From positions 310,001 through 374,000 of the forward strand of contig BCKQ01000003.1 of NCBI GenBank assembly GCA_001600695.1: DNA of 64,000 nucleotides, written 5' to 3'. Shown here one piece after another: positions 29,872 through 41,887 of this stretch (within the stretch, counting starts at the first letter, position 1; every line of letters starts with the position of its first letter). The position numbers and the translations under genes are program-made. The notes beneath the pieces were generated by a model. It was not told where the DNA came from. It saw only the letters and a list, made by a program, of their open reading frames with translations, and ran no database searches. The DNA comes from Ascoidea asiatica (lineage: Eukaryota > Ascomycota > Saccharomycetes > Ascoideales > Ascoideaceae).

Positions 29872-32800
29872 ATGCTTAATTCAAGATATATATCACAGTT
29901 TTCTACAAATTCATTTCCACTAATATACAATAGTTCTTCACTTATTGTTTCAACAAAATTTTTAAAAAATTCAAGTTTATTTTTAGCTAAAAGATTAATA
30001 ACAAAAAGAAGCTCTTTAAATAATGCAGAAATTTTTAGTTCTAAATTCAACAAAAATGAAAATAAATATAAAAAGCAATTACAGTCTTTTTCAAATAATA
30101 ATTATTTTCAACAATCTGTAAATATCAACCCTGATTTATTCATAAATTCAAAATTAAATAATCATTTTAATGAAAATTTAAATACTAATATTTTAAATCA
30201 AAATAATAATAATAAATCTTTTAATGGTAATTCTTTAACTTTTAAACCTATTGAAATTCAGATACCTCAAGGAAATTTTTTCAAACCAAAAAAAGATTAC
30301 ATAAATCATAATAGAAAAAATACTTTTGAAGATCCTTTTGATAATTTATCAGAAAATTCTTTGAATTCAAAATTAAAATCAAAATCAAAAATCATAAATA
30401 TAAAACCGCAATCAAACCAATCAACTAAAGAATCTCCAAGAATTAATCCAGTTGGAATCCAATACCTCTCAAAAAATATTCGTAAACAATTATTTCCGAA
30501 TGTTAAAATCTCCAATACTTCTTATGATTTACCTGATTCCCAAAAACAAAAAATTCATTTATCAAAAAAATATCTTGCAAAACATGATTTATTAAATAAA
30601 CCAACTCAAATTACTGATCCAATTGATATTAAATTACCAAAACTTGAAGGTAACTCAATTGATCATCATTTTTCTAATATTGGTAATTATTTAAGTACTC
30701 CATATTTAGATAATATCAAAAAATTTTCAAAAATTAAAAATTTACCTGAAAAGCCAAAAACTTGGTTATTTAAATCTGGTTGGTATAAATATACTTATAA
30801 TAAAGCATTGAAAAAATTCAATGAACCTGAATCTGTTAAATATCCTTTAGAAGATATTGTAGTATTTGATATTGAAAATATGTATAAAGTTTCTCCATAT
30901 CCAATTATGGCCACTTGTGTATCTGAATTTGCTTGGTATGGCTGGGTATCTCCATTTTTAACTTCTGAATCTGATTCAATGAATCATTTAATACCAATGA
31001 ATACTAATGATAAAAAACTTAAAAAAGTTATAATTGGTCATAATGTATCTTTTGATAGAGCAAGGATTAAAGAAGAATATAGCTTTAATCCTTCAAATAC
31101 GTTTTTTTTAGATACAATGTCACTTCATGTTGCAATTAATGGTATATGTTCAAGACAAAGACCACTTTGGTTGAAATCTAATAAAGCAAAAAAACTAAAA
31201 TCTGAAAATGATAGTGATGAAAACTCAATGAAAAATTTAACTTCAAATCCAGAAATTGAAATATTTTCTGATTTACTTTCCAAAGAAACTATATCAGAAT
31301 TTGAACAATTAGAAGAAGAAAATCCTTGGACAAATGTTTCTTCACCTAATTCCTTAGCATATGTTGCTAAACTTCAATGTGGTTTAGATGTTGATAAATC
31401 TGATAGAGATTTACTTGCAACAACTAGTAAATCTGAATTAATTGAAAATTTTCAAACACTCATGAGTTATTGCGGTAATGATGTATTTATAACTTACAAA
31501 ATTTTTCAAAAAATTTTACCTGATTTTTTAGAAACTTGCCCTCATCCAATATCATTTGCAGCATTAGGAGAACTTGGTCAATGCTTTTTACCAACAAATA
31601 AAAAAACTTGGGAAACTTATATCAATAATAGTGAAGAACTTTATTTAAAAGGAAAAAGAAAAATTGAAGAAAATCTTCATGAAGCTGCAAAATCTTTAGC
31701 CGAAAATTTAAAAGATAAACCAGAAATTTATAACAATGATCCATGGTTAAAACAATTAAATTGGACAATTTTTCCTGTTAAATATAATAAAAAAGGTGAA
31801 CCTGTTAAAAGACAGAAATTACCAGGATATCCAGAATGGTATAGATCATTATTTCCATCAAGTAAAAAACCAATAAATTTAACAATTAAAACAAGAATTA
31901 CACCATTGATCTTAAAATTGAAATGGGAAGGGTATCCATTAATTTGGACAGATGAATTTGGATGGATATTCAATGTACCAGAATCAGATGTTAAAAATAT
32001 GATAGAAAATAATTATAAGAAAATTGATATTGAAGAATTAAATGATCATGAAAAATATTTTGAGCCTGGATTTACTCTTTTTAAAGTACCGCATGAAAGT
32101 GGACCAGAACAAAGAACAACAACAGTTACAAGTAAATCATTTTTAAAAAGATTTGAACAAGGAATACTTTCAAGTGAATTTGATTATGCAAAAGATGCCC
32201 TTCAAATTAATGCAAATTCATCATACTGGGTTTCAAGTAGAGAAAGAATTATGAATCAATATGTTGTTTATAATGAAAATAATATTGATTTTGGGTTAAA
32301 AAATTCAGATAAAGAAAATCCAGTTGGAATGATAATACCACAGCTTAGAGTTATGGGTACAGTTACTCGTAGAGCAAGTGAAAATACTTGGCTAACAGCA
32401 TCTAATAGTAAAAAAACAAGAATTGGATCAGAACTTAAATCAAGAATTCAAGCACCAAAAGGATATTGTTTTGTTGGAGCAGATGTTGATTCAGAAGAAT
32501 TATGGATTGCAAGTTTAGTTGGAGATTCAGTATTTAAAATGCATGGAGCAACACCAATTGGATGGATGACATTGGAAGGAACTAAAAAAGAAGGTACAGA
32601 TTTACATTCAAGAACTGCAAAACTTCTTGGAATTTCTAGAGGAGATGCAAAAGTATTTAATTATGGTAGAATTTATGGAGCTGGTATAAAATTTACTCAA
32701 ACTTTACTTAAACAACTTAATCCCAAGTTAACAGAAACAGAATGTAATAAAATTTGTGATAATGTATTCAAAGAAACTAAAGGTGAACCAGAAAGAACTT

Positions 32801-33564
32801 TAGTTAAAAAATTATTACCAAATAATAAATTATGGGTTGGAGGATCCGAATCAGTATTATTCAATAGATTAGAAAGTATAGCAGAACAAGAATATCCTAG
32901 AACACCAATTCTTGGGGCAGGTGTAACATCAGCATTAACAAAAAGAAATCTTAAAAAAAATTTATTTTTACCATCAAGAATAAATTGGGCAATTCAATCA
33001 TCCGGAGTTGATTACTTACATTTATTAGTTACATCCATGAAATTTTTAATTGAAAAATATAATCTTAAAGCCAGATTAGCAATAACAATTCATGATGAAA
33101 TTAGATATCTTGTTGAAGAAGAAGATAAATATAGAACAGCTATGGCATTACAAATTGCAAATATTTGGACAAGAGGATTATTCTGTGAACAACTCGGAAT
33201 GGATGATATACCACAATCATGTGCATTTTTTTCAGCTGTTGATATAGATTCAGTATTAAGAAAAGAAGTTGATATTGATTGTATTACACCATCAAATCCT
33301 ATAGCAATACCAAATGGAGAATCAATTGATTTCAGAGAACTTTTAAAAAAAGAAAATCATGAATTAAAAAGAGGTAAAAGGATTAATTTTAAAAAATTTT
33401 CTTATAAACCAAGACCAAAAATTGTTGATAGTTTAGAAAAAAATTTAACTTCAGAAATTCAAATGGATTTAATAAAAGCTCAAACTGCAGGAGAAATGAA
33501 AATAGCTAAAAAGTATTTAAGAAATGCAATTTCTTTAAAAAGACTTGAACGATATAAAGCCTAA
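29872..33564 (+). CDS. MIP1: Mitochondrial DNA polymerase gamma
   Basis: Family A polymerase that replicates mtDNA. The 1230-aa frame has a long basic, Asn/Ser-rich leader (mitochondrial targeting plus low complexity, residues 1 to about 270). The exonuclease follows: Exo I VVFDIENMYKVS (about 330), Exo II IIGHNVSFDRAR (about 387) and Exo III YCGNDVFITYK (about 533). Then come the polymerase motifs: A GADVDSEELWIASL (about 870), B RTAKLLGISRGDAKVFNYGR (about 914) and C ITIHDEIRYLVEEE (about 1072). All catalytic acidic residues (DxE, D in Exo II and III, D in A, HDE in C) are present, so both proofreading and synthesis should be intact. Length is close to S. cerevisiae Mip1 (1254). Confidence 0.97.
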   Translation: MLNSRYISQFSTNSFPLIYNSSSLIVSTKFLKNSSLFLAKRLITKRSSLNNAEIFSSKFNKNENKYKKQLQSFSNNNYFQQSVNINPDLFINSKLNNHFNENLNTNILNQNNNNKSFNGNSLTFKPIEIQIPQGNFFKPKKDYINHNRKNTFEDPFDNLSENSLNSKLKSKSKIINIKPQSNQSTKESPRINPVGIQYLSKNIRKQLFPNVKISNTSYDLPDSQKQKIHLSKKYLAKHDLLNKPTQITDPIDIKLPKLEGNSIDHHFSNIGNYLSTPYLDNIKKFSKIKNLPEKPKTWLFKSGWYKYTYNKALKKFNEPESVKYPLEDIVVFDIENMYKVSPYPIMATCVSEFAWYGWVSPFLTSESDSMNHLIPMNTNDKKLKKVIIGHNVSFDRARIKEEYSFNPSNTFFLDTMSLHVAINGICSRQRPLWLKSNKAKKLKSENDSDENSMKNLTSNPEIEIFSDLLSKETISEFEQLEEENPWTNVSSPNSLAYVAKLQCGLDVDKSDRDLLATTSKSELIENFQTLMSYCGNDVFITYKIFQKILPDFLETCPHPISFAALGELGQCFLPTNKKTWETYINNSEELYLKGKRKIEENLHEAAKSLAENLKDKPEIYNNDPWLKQLNWTIFPVKYNKKGEPVKRQKLPGYPEWYRSLFPSSKKPINLTIKTRITPLILKLKWEGYPLIWTDEFGWIFNVPESDVKNMIENNYKKIDIEELNDHEKYFEPGFTLFKVPHESGPEQRTTTVTSKSFLKRFEQGILSSEFDYAKDALQINANSSYWVSSRERIMNQYVVYNENNIDFGLKNSDKENPVGMIIPQLRVMGTVTRRASENTWLTASNSKKTRIGSELKSRIQAPKGYCFVGADVDSEELWIASLVGDSVFKMHGATPIGWMTLEGTKKEGTDLHSRTAKLLGISRGDAKVFNYGRIYGAGIKFTQTLLKQLNPKLTETECNKICDNVFKETKGEPERTLVKKLLPNNKLWVGGSESVLFNRLESIAEQEYPRTPILGAGVTSALTKRNLKKNLFLPSRINWAIQSSGVDYLHLLVTSMKFLIEKYNLKARLAITIHDEIRYLVEEEDKYRTAMALQIANIWTRGLFCEQLGMDDIPQSCAFFSAVDIDSVLRKEVDIDCITPSNPIAIPNGESIDFRELLKKENHELKRGKRINFKKFSYKPRPKIVDSLEKNLTSEIQMDLIKAQTAGEMKIAKKYLRNAISLKRLERYKA

Positions 33565-34309
33565 GATTTAATTTTTTGCTGAAATATTGATTTAATTGTA
33601 AAATTGTAAATAATAATAGAAATAAAAAAACTGCTTTTCTTAATGGACAATATTATATCCCGATAAAATATTATAATGATAATAAATAACTGCAACTTTG
33701 GAAATATATAAAGTATATATCAGATTTCCTTTTCTTTTTTTTTTTGTCTTTTCTTTCTGTATATTAGTGTTTAAATATAAATATTCTTTGATGTAAACTT
33801 CTGAAATCAAATACTGCTGCTCTTCGAATTAGATCATATTCGTATTAATAGCAAAGTATGCAAACTCGTTAATGAACTGTAAGAGCAACTTGAGACCAAT
33901 AAAATGGGCCTCGGTTTGTCGTTTCTTTTACCTCATCCTGATGCAAATACTGATTTTGTTGTTAGTATTGCTGGTGATGTTTGCATTTGTATTTATTTGC
34001 ATTGTTTGTAATATTCGAAGGCTGATTAATGCTTGGGGGAAAGTAAATTGGCACCTGAATATTAGTTTTATTTTTTTCTTTAAAAAGAGCAATGTACTAA
34101 AGCAGTAACTCTAGTAATACTAGTTCCGACCATAAAACGTGATCTTATTTAAATCTAACTTTTTTTCTTGTTTCGATTATTTCTGATTAAATTTAGGAAA
34201 CTTTATCAAAACTGATGGATTGAAAAAATATTGAATTTGCAAATGATTGATCGATTAATGGAAAAAAAGAATCAATTAAGATTCTAATTTTATTTAACTG
34301 CCTTCGAAG
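33565..34309. promoter_or_regulatory. Intergenic region MIP1 to RPO31
   Basis: 745 bp. A GC-richer block (33830-34060) carries GAGACCAAT at 33892-33900, about 410 bp upstream of RPO31. A 78-codon ATG frame within it (33872-34108) has one hydrophobic stretch but no recognisable family, and it sits in an apparent promoter island. I do not call it a gene. Confidence 0.5.
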
Positions 34310-37300
34310 ATGAAAGATTCTATAAAAGATATTGCACCAAAGATTATAGCTGGTATAGAGTTTGGTGCTCTTACCGCCAATCAGATTGTTCAACAATCTG
34401 AAGTTGAAATTGGTGGTGGTGATATGTTTGATCTTTCTCAGTTACCACTTCGAGTTCCAAAAGGTCATGGTGTTTTAGATACAAAAATGGGTGTTGGTTC
34501 AAAGGGTCTTCAATGTACTACATGTCAAGGTAATATAACAACTTGTAATGGACATTTTGGTCATATAAAACTTGCTTTACCATGTTTTCATATAGGATTT
34601 TTTAAACATATTATTCAAATTTTAAAAATTATATGTAAATCATGTTCAAGAGTTTTATTAGTTGATGATTCTAAACTTACTTATTTAAAAGAATTAAGAA
34701 AACCAAATATTGATAATTTAAAAAGAATGAATACAATGAAAAAAATTATTAAAGAAGCTGAAAAACAAAGAAGATGTAAACATTGTGGTTGTCTTAATGG
34801 TGGTGTTAAAAAAGGTGCTACAGGTTCAAGTAATGCTGCTTTAAAAATTATACATGATACTTTCAAATGGGTTGGTAAAAAAATTCCCGCTGAAAAAATA
34901 GAATGGGATCAAGATTTTAATCACTTATTTCAGTCAAATCCAGAATTAGAAAGATTTTTCAAAAGATCCGTTGATGATTTAAATCCATTAAGAGTTTTAA
35001 ATTTATTCAAGCAAATCGTACCTGAAGAACTTGAATTATTAGGTTTAGACCCGATTAAACATGGTCGTCCAGAAACTTATATATGGAGATATTTACCTTG
35101 TCCGCCAGCTTGTATTAGACCTTCTGTAGTTTTAATGGATTCTTCAAATGAAGATGATCTTACAATAAAATTAAATGAAATTGTATTTTGTTCAAATTTA
35201 ATTAGAGCAGGTTTAGAATCTGGTATACCAATAAATAAACTTCATGAACAATGGGATTTTTTACAAGCTTCTGTTGCGATGTATATAAATTCTGATGTTG
35301 CAATTAATGCTATATCTCAAGGTCCTGGCTCAATGGCTAATAAACCAAAAGCTATAAGAGGGTTTTGTCAACGTTTGAAAGGTAAAAAAGGTAGATTTAG
35401 AGGTAATTTATCAGGTAAAAGAGTTGATTTTACTGCAAGAACTGTAATTTCCCCAGATCCAAATTTATCAATTGAAGAAGTTGCTGTACCTGATAGAGTT
35501 GCTAAAATTTTAACTTATCCTGAAATGGTTAATGATATTAATAAAACTAAACTACAAAAACTTATAATAGCTGGTCCAAATGTTCATCCTGGTGCAAATT
35601 ATATCGCAAAAAAATTTGAAGCAAATAAAAGAAATCTTAAATTTTCAAATAGAGAAAAATTAGCTTCTGAATTAAGAAATGGTGATGTTGTTGAAAGACA
35701 TATAAATGATGGTGATATTGTTCTTTTTAATCGTCAACCTTCTTTACATCGTTTATCTATTCTTTCTCATTATGCTAAAATTAAGCCTTGGCGTACTTTT
35801 AGATTTAATGAATGTGTTTGTACTCCATATAATGCTGATTTTGATGGTGATGAAATGAATTTACATGTTCCACAAACTGAAGAAGCAAGAATTGAAGCAA
35901 TAACTTTAATGGCTGTAAAAAATAATTTATTAACTCCAAAATCCGGAGAACCAATAATTGCTGCAACTCAAGATTTTATAACTGGTTCATATTTAATTTC
36001 TCATAAAGATTCTTTTTTTGATAGAGCTGAATTTACTCAGCTTCTTTCAATGATGTCTGATGCAAATTGTCAATTCGATATACCCCCCCCAACTATTGTT
36101 AAACCAAGATATTTATGGACAGGTAAACAAATTTTTTCATTATTAATAAAACCAAATTCAAAATCAAATATTCTAATAAATTTAGATGCAAAAAATAAAA
36201 CTTTTGAAAAACCTTCAACTGAATATAGAAACGAAATGTCTCCAAATGATGGTTATGTAATAATTCGTGGTTCTCAAGTTTTAAGTGGCGTTATGGATAA
36301 ATCTGTTTTAGGTGATGGTAAAAAAAAATCTGTTTTTTATACTATATTAAGAGATTATGGCCCTGATGCTGCTGTTATTGCAATGAATAGAATGGCTAAA
36401 ATGTGTGCTCGTTATCTTGGTAATAGAGGATTTTCTATTGGTATAAATGATGTTATTCCTCCTATAAGTTTACAAGAACAAAAAGAAGCTTTAGTTAAAA
36501 AATCGTATAAACAATGTGATGATTTAATTACTTTATATAATCAAGGTAGATTAGAAACTCAAGCAGGTTGTAATGAAGAGCAGACATTAGAGGCTAAAAT
36601 TTCTGGTATTTTATCAGATATTAGAAGTACTTTAGGTTCTGTATGTTCTAAAGTTTTATTAAAATCAAATGCTCCATTAATTATGGCTACTTGTGGTTCT
36701 AAAGGTTCTCCTGTAAATGTTGCTCAGATGGTAGCTGTTGTTGGTCAACAAATTATTTCAGGTAATCGTGTTCCAGATGGTTTCCAAGATCGTACTTTAC
36801 CTCATTTTTATAAAAATTCTAAAACGCCGCAGTCTAAAGGGTTTGTAAAAAATTCTTTCTTTTCTGGTCTTGATCCACCTGAATTTCTTTTTCACGCTAT
36901 TTCTGGTAGAGAAGGTTTAGTTGATACTGCTGTTAAGACTGCTGAAACCGGTTATATGTCAAGAAGGTTAATGAAATCCTTAGAAGATTTAAGTTGTCAA
37001 TATGATGATACAGTAAGAAATTCATCTAATGGTATTGTTCAATTTAAGTTTGGGGGTGATGGTTTAGATCCATTAGATATGGAAGGTGATGCAAAACCTG
37101 TTGATTTTGAAAGAACTTGGGGTCATTGTTATACAACAACTTTTAATCATGATGATCCGTGCATTTTACCTTATCAAGCTATTGAATTTGTTGAAGGTAA
37201 ACTTCAAGTTTTAAGAAAGAAACTTATTCGTTATGATAATCTCGGTAATGAAATAACTGATAAAGAAGATTTGGAAAAAGACGAATATGTAGATGCTCAT

Positions 37301-38659
37301 GATGGAGAAAGAAATTTCTATAATTCTGTTGTTGATTACGTAAAATCAAAAAGTCTGGAATTAAGTAAAGCCAGAAGAAGAAAGGGACTTGAAGGATATT
37401 ATGAAAATCCAATGATGGAAGTTCATGAATCTCTTTCTCCTTCTATCAAAAACTATATCAATAATTTTAACAAAATTTCTCTTGCTTTAGTTGAAGATTT
37501 TGTTACAGTTTGTTTGCAAAAATACCGTAAATCAAATATTGAGCCTGCAACTGCAGTTGGTGCTATTGCTGCTGAGTCTATTGGTGAACCAGGAACTCAA
37601 ATGACTTTAAAAACTTTCCATTTTGCGGGTGTTGCTTCCATGAATATCACTCTTGGTGTTCCTCGTATTAAGGAAATTATTAATGTTTCAAAAACTATTT
37701 CCACCCCAATTATTAAGGCAGCTTTAGTTAATAAAAAAGATGAAAGAGCTGCAAGAGTTGTAAAAGGTAGAGTTGAAAAAACCTTACTACATCATATAGG
37801 AGCTTATATTGAAGAAATGTATACTTCAACACAAATTTTCCTTAATATAAAGATTGATCAAAAGACTATTTCAAAATTACAATTAGAATTAACTATTGAG
37901 AATATTGCAGACGCCATATCTAATGCTCCTAAACTTAAAATAAATAGTTCTGATGTTAGAGTTATGAGCGATAATACCATTAATGTTAATTTCTTTGATG
38001 ATGAAGAAGAAAAGGCTTCAAAATCGGCTTCTGCTGCTAAGAAATATCATGAATCTAATTTATTTTTCAGAATTCAACAATTAAGAAGAGAATTGCCGAA
38101 TGTTCAAGTCAAAGGACTTCCCGAAGTACATAGAGCTGTTATAAGTATTAATGAAAAATCTAAAGAAAATGAGCTTTTAATTGAAGGATATGGTTTAGGT
38201 GATGTAATGGCAATTGATGGTATAATAGGAGAGAAAACAAGAACTAATCATGTTTTAGAAATGTTCAGTGTTTTAGGAATAGAAGCTGCTAGATCTAGTA
38301 TCATATATGAAATTGATTATACTATGGGTAACCATGGTATGAGTGTTGATCCTCGTCATATTCAATTATTGGGAGATGTCATGACATATAAAGGTGAGGT
38401 TCTTGGTATAACAAGAAATGGGTTAGCAAAAATGAGAGATTCTGTAATGCAACTTGCTTCTTTTGAGAAAACTACTGACCATTTATTTGACGCTGCTTTT
38501 TACATGAAAAATGATGAAGTTAAAGGTGTTTCAGAATGTATTATTCTTGGGCAAACAATGCACGTAGGAACAGGTGCGTTTCAATTACTTTCTGCAAATA
38601 CAGTATCCTCAGAAGAATTGGTTCCTAGACAATGTTTATTTGAAAGTCTCTGTGTGTGA
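34310..38659 (+). CDS. RPO31: RNA polymerase III largest subunit (C160)
   Basis: Catalytic beta'-type subunit of Pol III, making tRNAs, 5S rRNA and U6. The 1449 aa (1460 in S. cerevisiae) run without insertion. The clamp zinc site CTTCQGNITTCNGHFGHIKL lies at about 68-87, with a second Cys cluster CKHCGC near 157. The metal-A active-site loop YNADFDGDEMNLHVPQ is at 507-522. Bridge-helix and trigger-loop segments include SFFSGLDPPEFLFHAISGRE and IAAESIGEPGTQMTLKTFHF (about 1086-1105). Pol III-type features such as the GVASMNITLGVPRIKEIIN block and the C-terminal EIDYTMGNHGMSVDPRHIQL support C160 over Rpa190 or Rpb1. There is no CTD heptad tail. Confidence 0.97.
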   Translation: MKDSIKDIAPKIIAGIEFGALTANQIVQQSEVEIGGGDMFDLSQLPLRVPKGHGVLDTKMGVGSKGLQCTTCQGNITTCNGHFGHIKLALPCFHIGFFKHIIQILKIICKSCSRVLLVDDSKLTYLKELRKPNIDNLKRMNTMKKIIKEAEKQRRCKHCGCLNGGVKKGATGSSNAALKIIHDTFKWVGKKIPAEKIEWDQDFNHLFQSNPELERFFKRSVDDLNPLRVLNLFKQIVPEELELLGLDPIKHGRPETYIWRYLPCPPACIRPSVVLMDSSNEDDLTIKLNEIVFCSNLIRAGLESGIPINKLHEQWDFLQASVAMYINSDVAINAISQGPGSMANKPKAIRGFCQRLKGKKGRFRGNLSGKRVDFTARTVISPDPNLSIEEVAVPDRVAKILTYPEMVNDINKTKLQKLIIAGPNVHPGANYIAKKFEANKRNLKFSNREKLASELRNGDVVERHINDGDIVLFNRQPSLHRLSILSHYAKIKPWRTFRFNECVCTPYNADFDGDEMNLHVPQTEEARIEAITLMAVKNNLLTPKSGEPIIAATQDFITGSYLISHKDSFFDRAEFTQLLSMMSDANCQFDIPPPTIVKPRYLWTGKQIFSLLIKPNSKSNILINLDAKNKTFEKPSTEYRNEMSPNDGYVIIRGSQVLSGVMDKSVLGDGKKKSVFYTILRDYGPDAAVIAMNRMAKMCARYLGNRGFSIGINDVIPPISLQEQKEALVKKSYKQCDDLITLYNQGRLETQAGCNEEQTLEAKISGILSDIRSTLGSVCSKVLLKSNAPLIMATCGSKGSPVNVAQMVAVVGQQIISGNRVPDGFQDRTLPHFYKNSKTPQSKGFVKNSFFSGLDPPEFLFHAISGREGLVDTAVKTAETGYMSRRLMKSLEDLSCQYDDTVRNSSNGIVQFKFGGDGLDPLDMEGDAKPVDFERTWGHCYTTTFNHDDPCILPYQAIEFVEGKLQVLRKKLIRYDNLGNEITDKEDLEKDEYVDAHDGERNFYNSVVDYVKSKSLELSKARRRKGLEGYYENPMMEVHESLSPSIKNYINNFNKISLALVEDFVTVCLQKYRKSNIEPATAVGAIAAESIGEPGTQMTLKTFHFAGVASMNITLGVPRIKEIINVSKTISTPIIKAALVNKKDERAARVVKGRVEKTLLHHIGAYIEEMYTSTQIFLNIKIDQKTISKLQLELTIENIADAISNAPKLKINSSDVRVMSDNTINVNFFDDEEEKASKSASAAKKYHESNLFFRIQQLRRELPNVQVKGLPEVHRAVISINEKSKENELLIEGYGLGDVMAIDGIIGEKTRTNHVLEMFSVLGIEAARSSIIYEIDYTMGNHGMSVDPRHIQLLGDVMTYKGEVLGITRNGLAKMRDSVMQLASFEKTTDHLFDAAFYMKNDEVKGVSECIILGQTMHVGTGAFQLLSANTVSSEELVPRQCLFESLCV

Positions 38660-38974
38660 CGATATAAGTTCAATTACAGATATTTTATCCTTATTTTCTT
38701 CTCATGTTTTTATATTTTATGAAATTAGTTATTGTTTTTTTTTTTTGGAGATATTTACTTTTATAGATAAGTTACAGTTGAATCAACTTTACAATTATAC
38801 TCAAAATTATTTATAAAAATTGTCGTTTATTGTAGTTGAAATGCTTCTCTTAGAAAAACCCTTGTAAAAATTATATCGTGAAATTTTATAAAAATGAGAA
38901 TCAGTAATAATACATGCAATAGAAAACTAAAAAAAACAAAAAAAAATATCATTAATTGCTTTTATCTAGGATGC
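38660..38974. other. Convergent intergenic region RPO31/SAP1
   Basis: 315 bp, uniformly AT-rich with T- and A-runs near both stops. There is no GC island and no other signal. Confidence 0.5.
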
Positions 38975-41109
38975 TTAAGCCCCAGAAGACCCAAATTTCA
39001 GAGCCCATTCTTCAAATTTTTTTAACCCTTCTTCTGAAACACTTGGCCTAATATAATTTAAACTTTTCTGAAAATCTATTAAAGACATTGACCTTATATC
39101 TTCTTTTTGGGTAAATAGTAATTGATCCCCAAGTTCCCTTAGAGGTCCCATTGCAGCATCCTTAGTCAAAGCCGTTATATCACTTCCTGAAAATCCATTA
39201 GTCAAATCAACTAAATTATCCAAATCCAGATCAGATAAATTATTTTTTTGATTTGAAATCAACTTTGAGAATTGAACTTTTCTTGTATGTCCTTCAGGTA
39301 AAGGAATATATTGTCTTCTAACGAACCTTCTTCTTGCTGCTTCATCGATGGCCCAAGGCAAGTTTGTGGCAGCCAAAACTAAAACTCTTTGAAGATCATT
39401 TCCACGATCAACGCCAGCTGCTGCATGAGTCAAGTCACTCCATTGAATTAAGAATTCGTTTTTGATTCTTCTAGATGCTTCATGTTCACCGGAATCACTT
39501 CTAGAAGATAATAAAGAATCTATTTCATCAACGAATATTATAGAAGGAGCTAATTTTTTAGCTAATAAAAACAATGCTCTAACCAATTTTTCACTTTCAC
39601 CTAAAAATTTTGAGGTTAAAGAAGAGGCTGATATTGAAAAAAAAGTTGATTTTGATTCAGTTGCAACTGCTCTTGCTAACATTGTTTTACCAGTACCTGG
39701 TGGACCGAATAAAAGCATACCTCTTGCAGGCTCTCTTAAACCAGAAAATAAATCTGGTCTTAAAAACGGATAGACAACGGTTTCCTTCAAAGAATTTTTA
39801 GCTGTTTCTAGTCCAGCTATATCACTCCAATGAACTTCATCACCGTGTACGACAATTTCATTTAAAATTTGTTTTGCAGCATTTTTATCAATCCCTTTTA
39901 GAGAATCAATTAAAATATCTTCTTCCTCTTCTTTTGTTAATGGTTTGGTACTTTTTGAATTTAAGTTCTCTTGATTTTCCGAAATTTTTGAATATCTAGA
40001 ATCTTTTAAATGATTATTATCCCTTGATGTTTTAGAAATTTTAGAACCTTTTGAAATTTTAGAAATTTTTGAAACTTTTGAATATTGTGAATGTAAGGAT
40101 TCATCAGATTCATCCGAATCTAAAATTTCACTTTCTTTAACAGGTTTTGAATTCGAATTAGAATTTGAATTTAAATTTATATCTTTTAAGGAAGGATCTT
40201 CTAAAGAGTTCATGTCACTAATTTGCGAAAAATTATTGAATAATTTATCATTTGTTGAATTTGATTTTTGTTTTGGTATAAATTTAGTTTGATTATTTAT
40301 TGATTTATTTGATTTATTAGATTTATTTGATTTTATTGTATTATTATTTGGTTTATATTTTAATGATTCATAATTACTCTTTGGAATTTTTGGAGATAAT
40401 ACATTTGATTTTTTAGTAAGTTTATTACTACCATTATTATTATTATTGCTATTATTATTGGAAATCTCAGATAAAGTGGAAGGTAACTTTAAAGAATTGA
40501 AATTTTTTGTAGATTTTGAAGCTTTTGAAGTTTTTAAAGGTTTTGAGGACTTTAAAGGTTTTAAGTTTAAATTTGATTTTGAAGATAGCTTTGAGGTTGA
40601 ATTTGGAGCAGATTTTGGAATTGTTAATTTTGCGTTTTGATTTTGATTTTGATTTTGATTTTGGTTGTTGTTATTTATATTTAAACTTGAAGAAGAATTA
40701 GAAGAATTAGAATAAGAATTGAAAATAGGGGGTATTGAAAGATTATTAGAATTTATATTAGAATTTATATTAGAATTTATATTAGAATTTATATTTGAAT
40801 TAATTGAAGGAGAAGAATAGTGCCTTGGAGGAATTGGTGGTGGTGGTGAATGTGAATAATTTGATTTTGAGAAATTTGAAGATTGTTTTAATTTTTTTGA
40901 AGGAGAAATTACTGGATATAAATTTGAGTTTAAATCATTTTCTGAAGAATATAAATCAATTAAATCATTTGATTTACTAAAGTCATTATTATTGTTGTTG
41001 TAATTTTTATTATTGAAACTATTCAATCTTGAATTTGATTTGATTTGAGAATCATTTAAATCATTTGATTCATTCCAAATTATATTTGCAGCAGTTTTTG
41101 AAATTGAGA

Positions 41110-41152
<43 letters not shown>

Positions 41153-41887
41153 ATTACTTAAATTATCAAAGGATAAATTATTTGGAACGGTATTTGAGAA
41201 TTTATTATGGGTATTTATTTGATTATTATTTGATATATTATTATTTGGAATATTAATTGTTGAATTTGAATGTGTTGAATTATGAATATTATTTGTAGAA
41301 TGAAAATTATTTGAATTATGAGTTAATCTTTGAGGTCTTAAAGTTTTCAACATTGATTTTGATTTTGAATTTGAATTTAAATTTGAATTTTGATTATAAG
41401 AAGGTGAATTTGGATTTGAATTTGATTTACGTAAATTATCTAAAGGATTACTTGGATTATTTAAGTTAAATAATTTATTTGATTTCACTCTATTACTATT
41501 GTTGTTATTACTGGTGATATTATTATTATTATTGTTGTTGTTGTTGTTGTTGATATTAATATTTACATTATTATTTAGTAAATAATTTTGTAAGAAATTT
41601 AAATTATCTATTGAGATTTGATTTAAATTATTAATTTTTGATATTAATAAATTTTCATCATTTGTGAAATTTAAAGAATTATGATTTTTATAAATTAAAT
41701 CTAAATTAAATAAAATATTTGTATGTAAAGTTTTCCAACCTTGAAAAGATTTTTTAAAATTATTTAAATTTTTTGTATTTGATTGTAAATTATAATTTTC
41801 TATTGATAATTTTTTACAATCATTAAATAAAATTTGTAAAGTATTTAAAGGTTCTGGAGGCTTTTTTTTCCTTAAAGTTGTTAACAT
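38975..41887 (-). CDS. SAP1: Sap1-type AAA ATPase (meiotic/spastin clade)
   Basis: AAA ATPase of the Vps4/spastin/fidgetin/katanin clade; S. cerevisiae Sap1 was found by its interaction with Sin1 and its role is poorly known. The AAA module is at the C-terminus. It includes [19 protein letters not shown], Walker A GPPGTGKT (728-735), [20 protein letters not shown], Walker B IIFVDEID (about 783-790), the second region of homology [19 protein letters not shown], and [17 protein letters not shown]. The C-terminal helix typical of the clade is present, so the ATPase looks intact. The first 100 residues form a helical MIT-like region. Residues about 110-650 are Asn/Ser/Lys-rich and variable. Length is 970 (897 in S. 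cerevisiae). It is divergent from ISD11, as in S. cerevisiae apart from CAJ1. Confidence 0.9.

Noticed and set aside
33872-34108. 78-codon ATG frame with one hydrophobic segment
   Set aside because: T-rich DNA gives Leu/Phe/Ile runs easily; it is within the RPO31 upstream island and has no recognised family. Could be reconsidered with RNA data.
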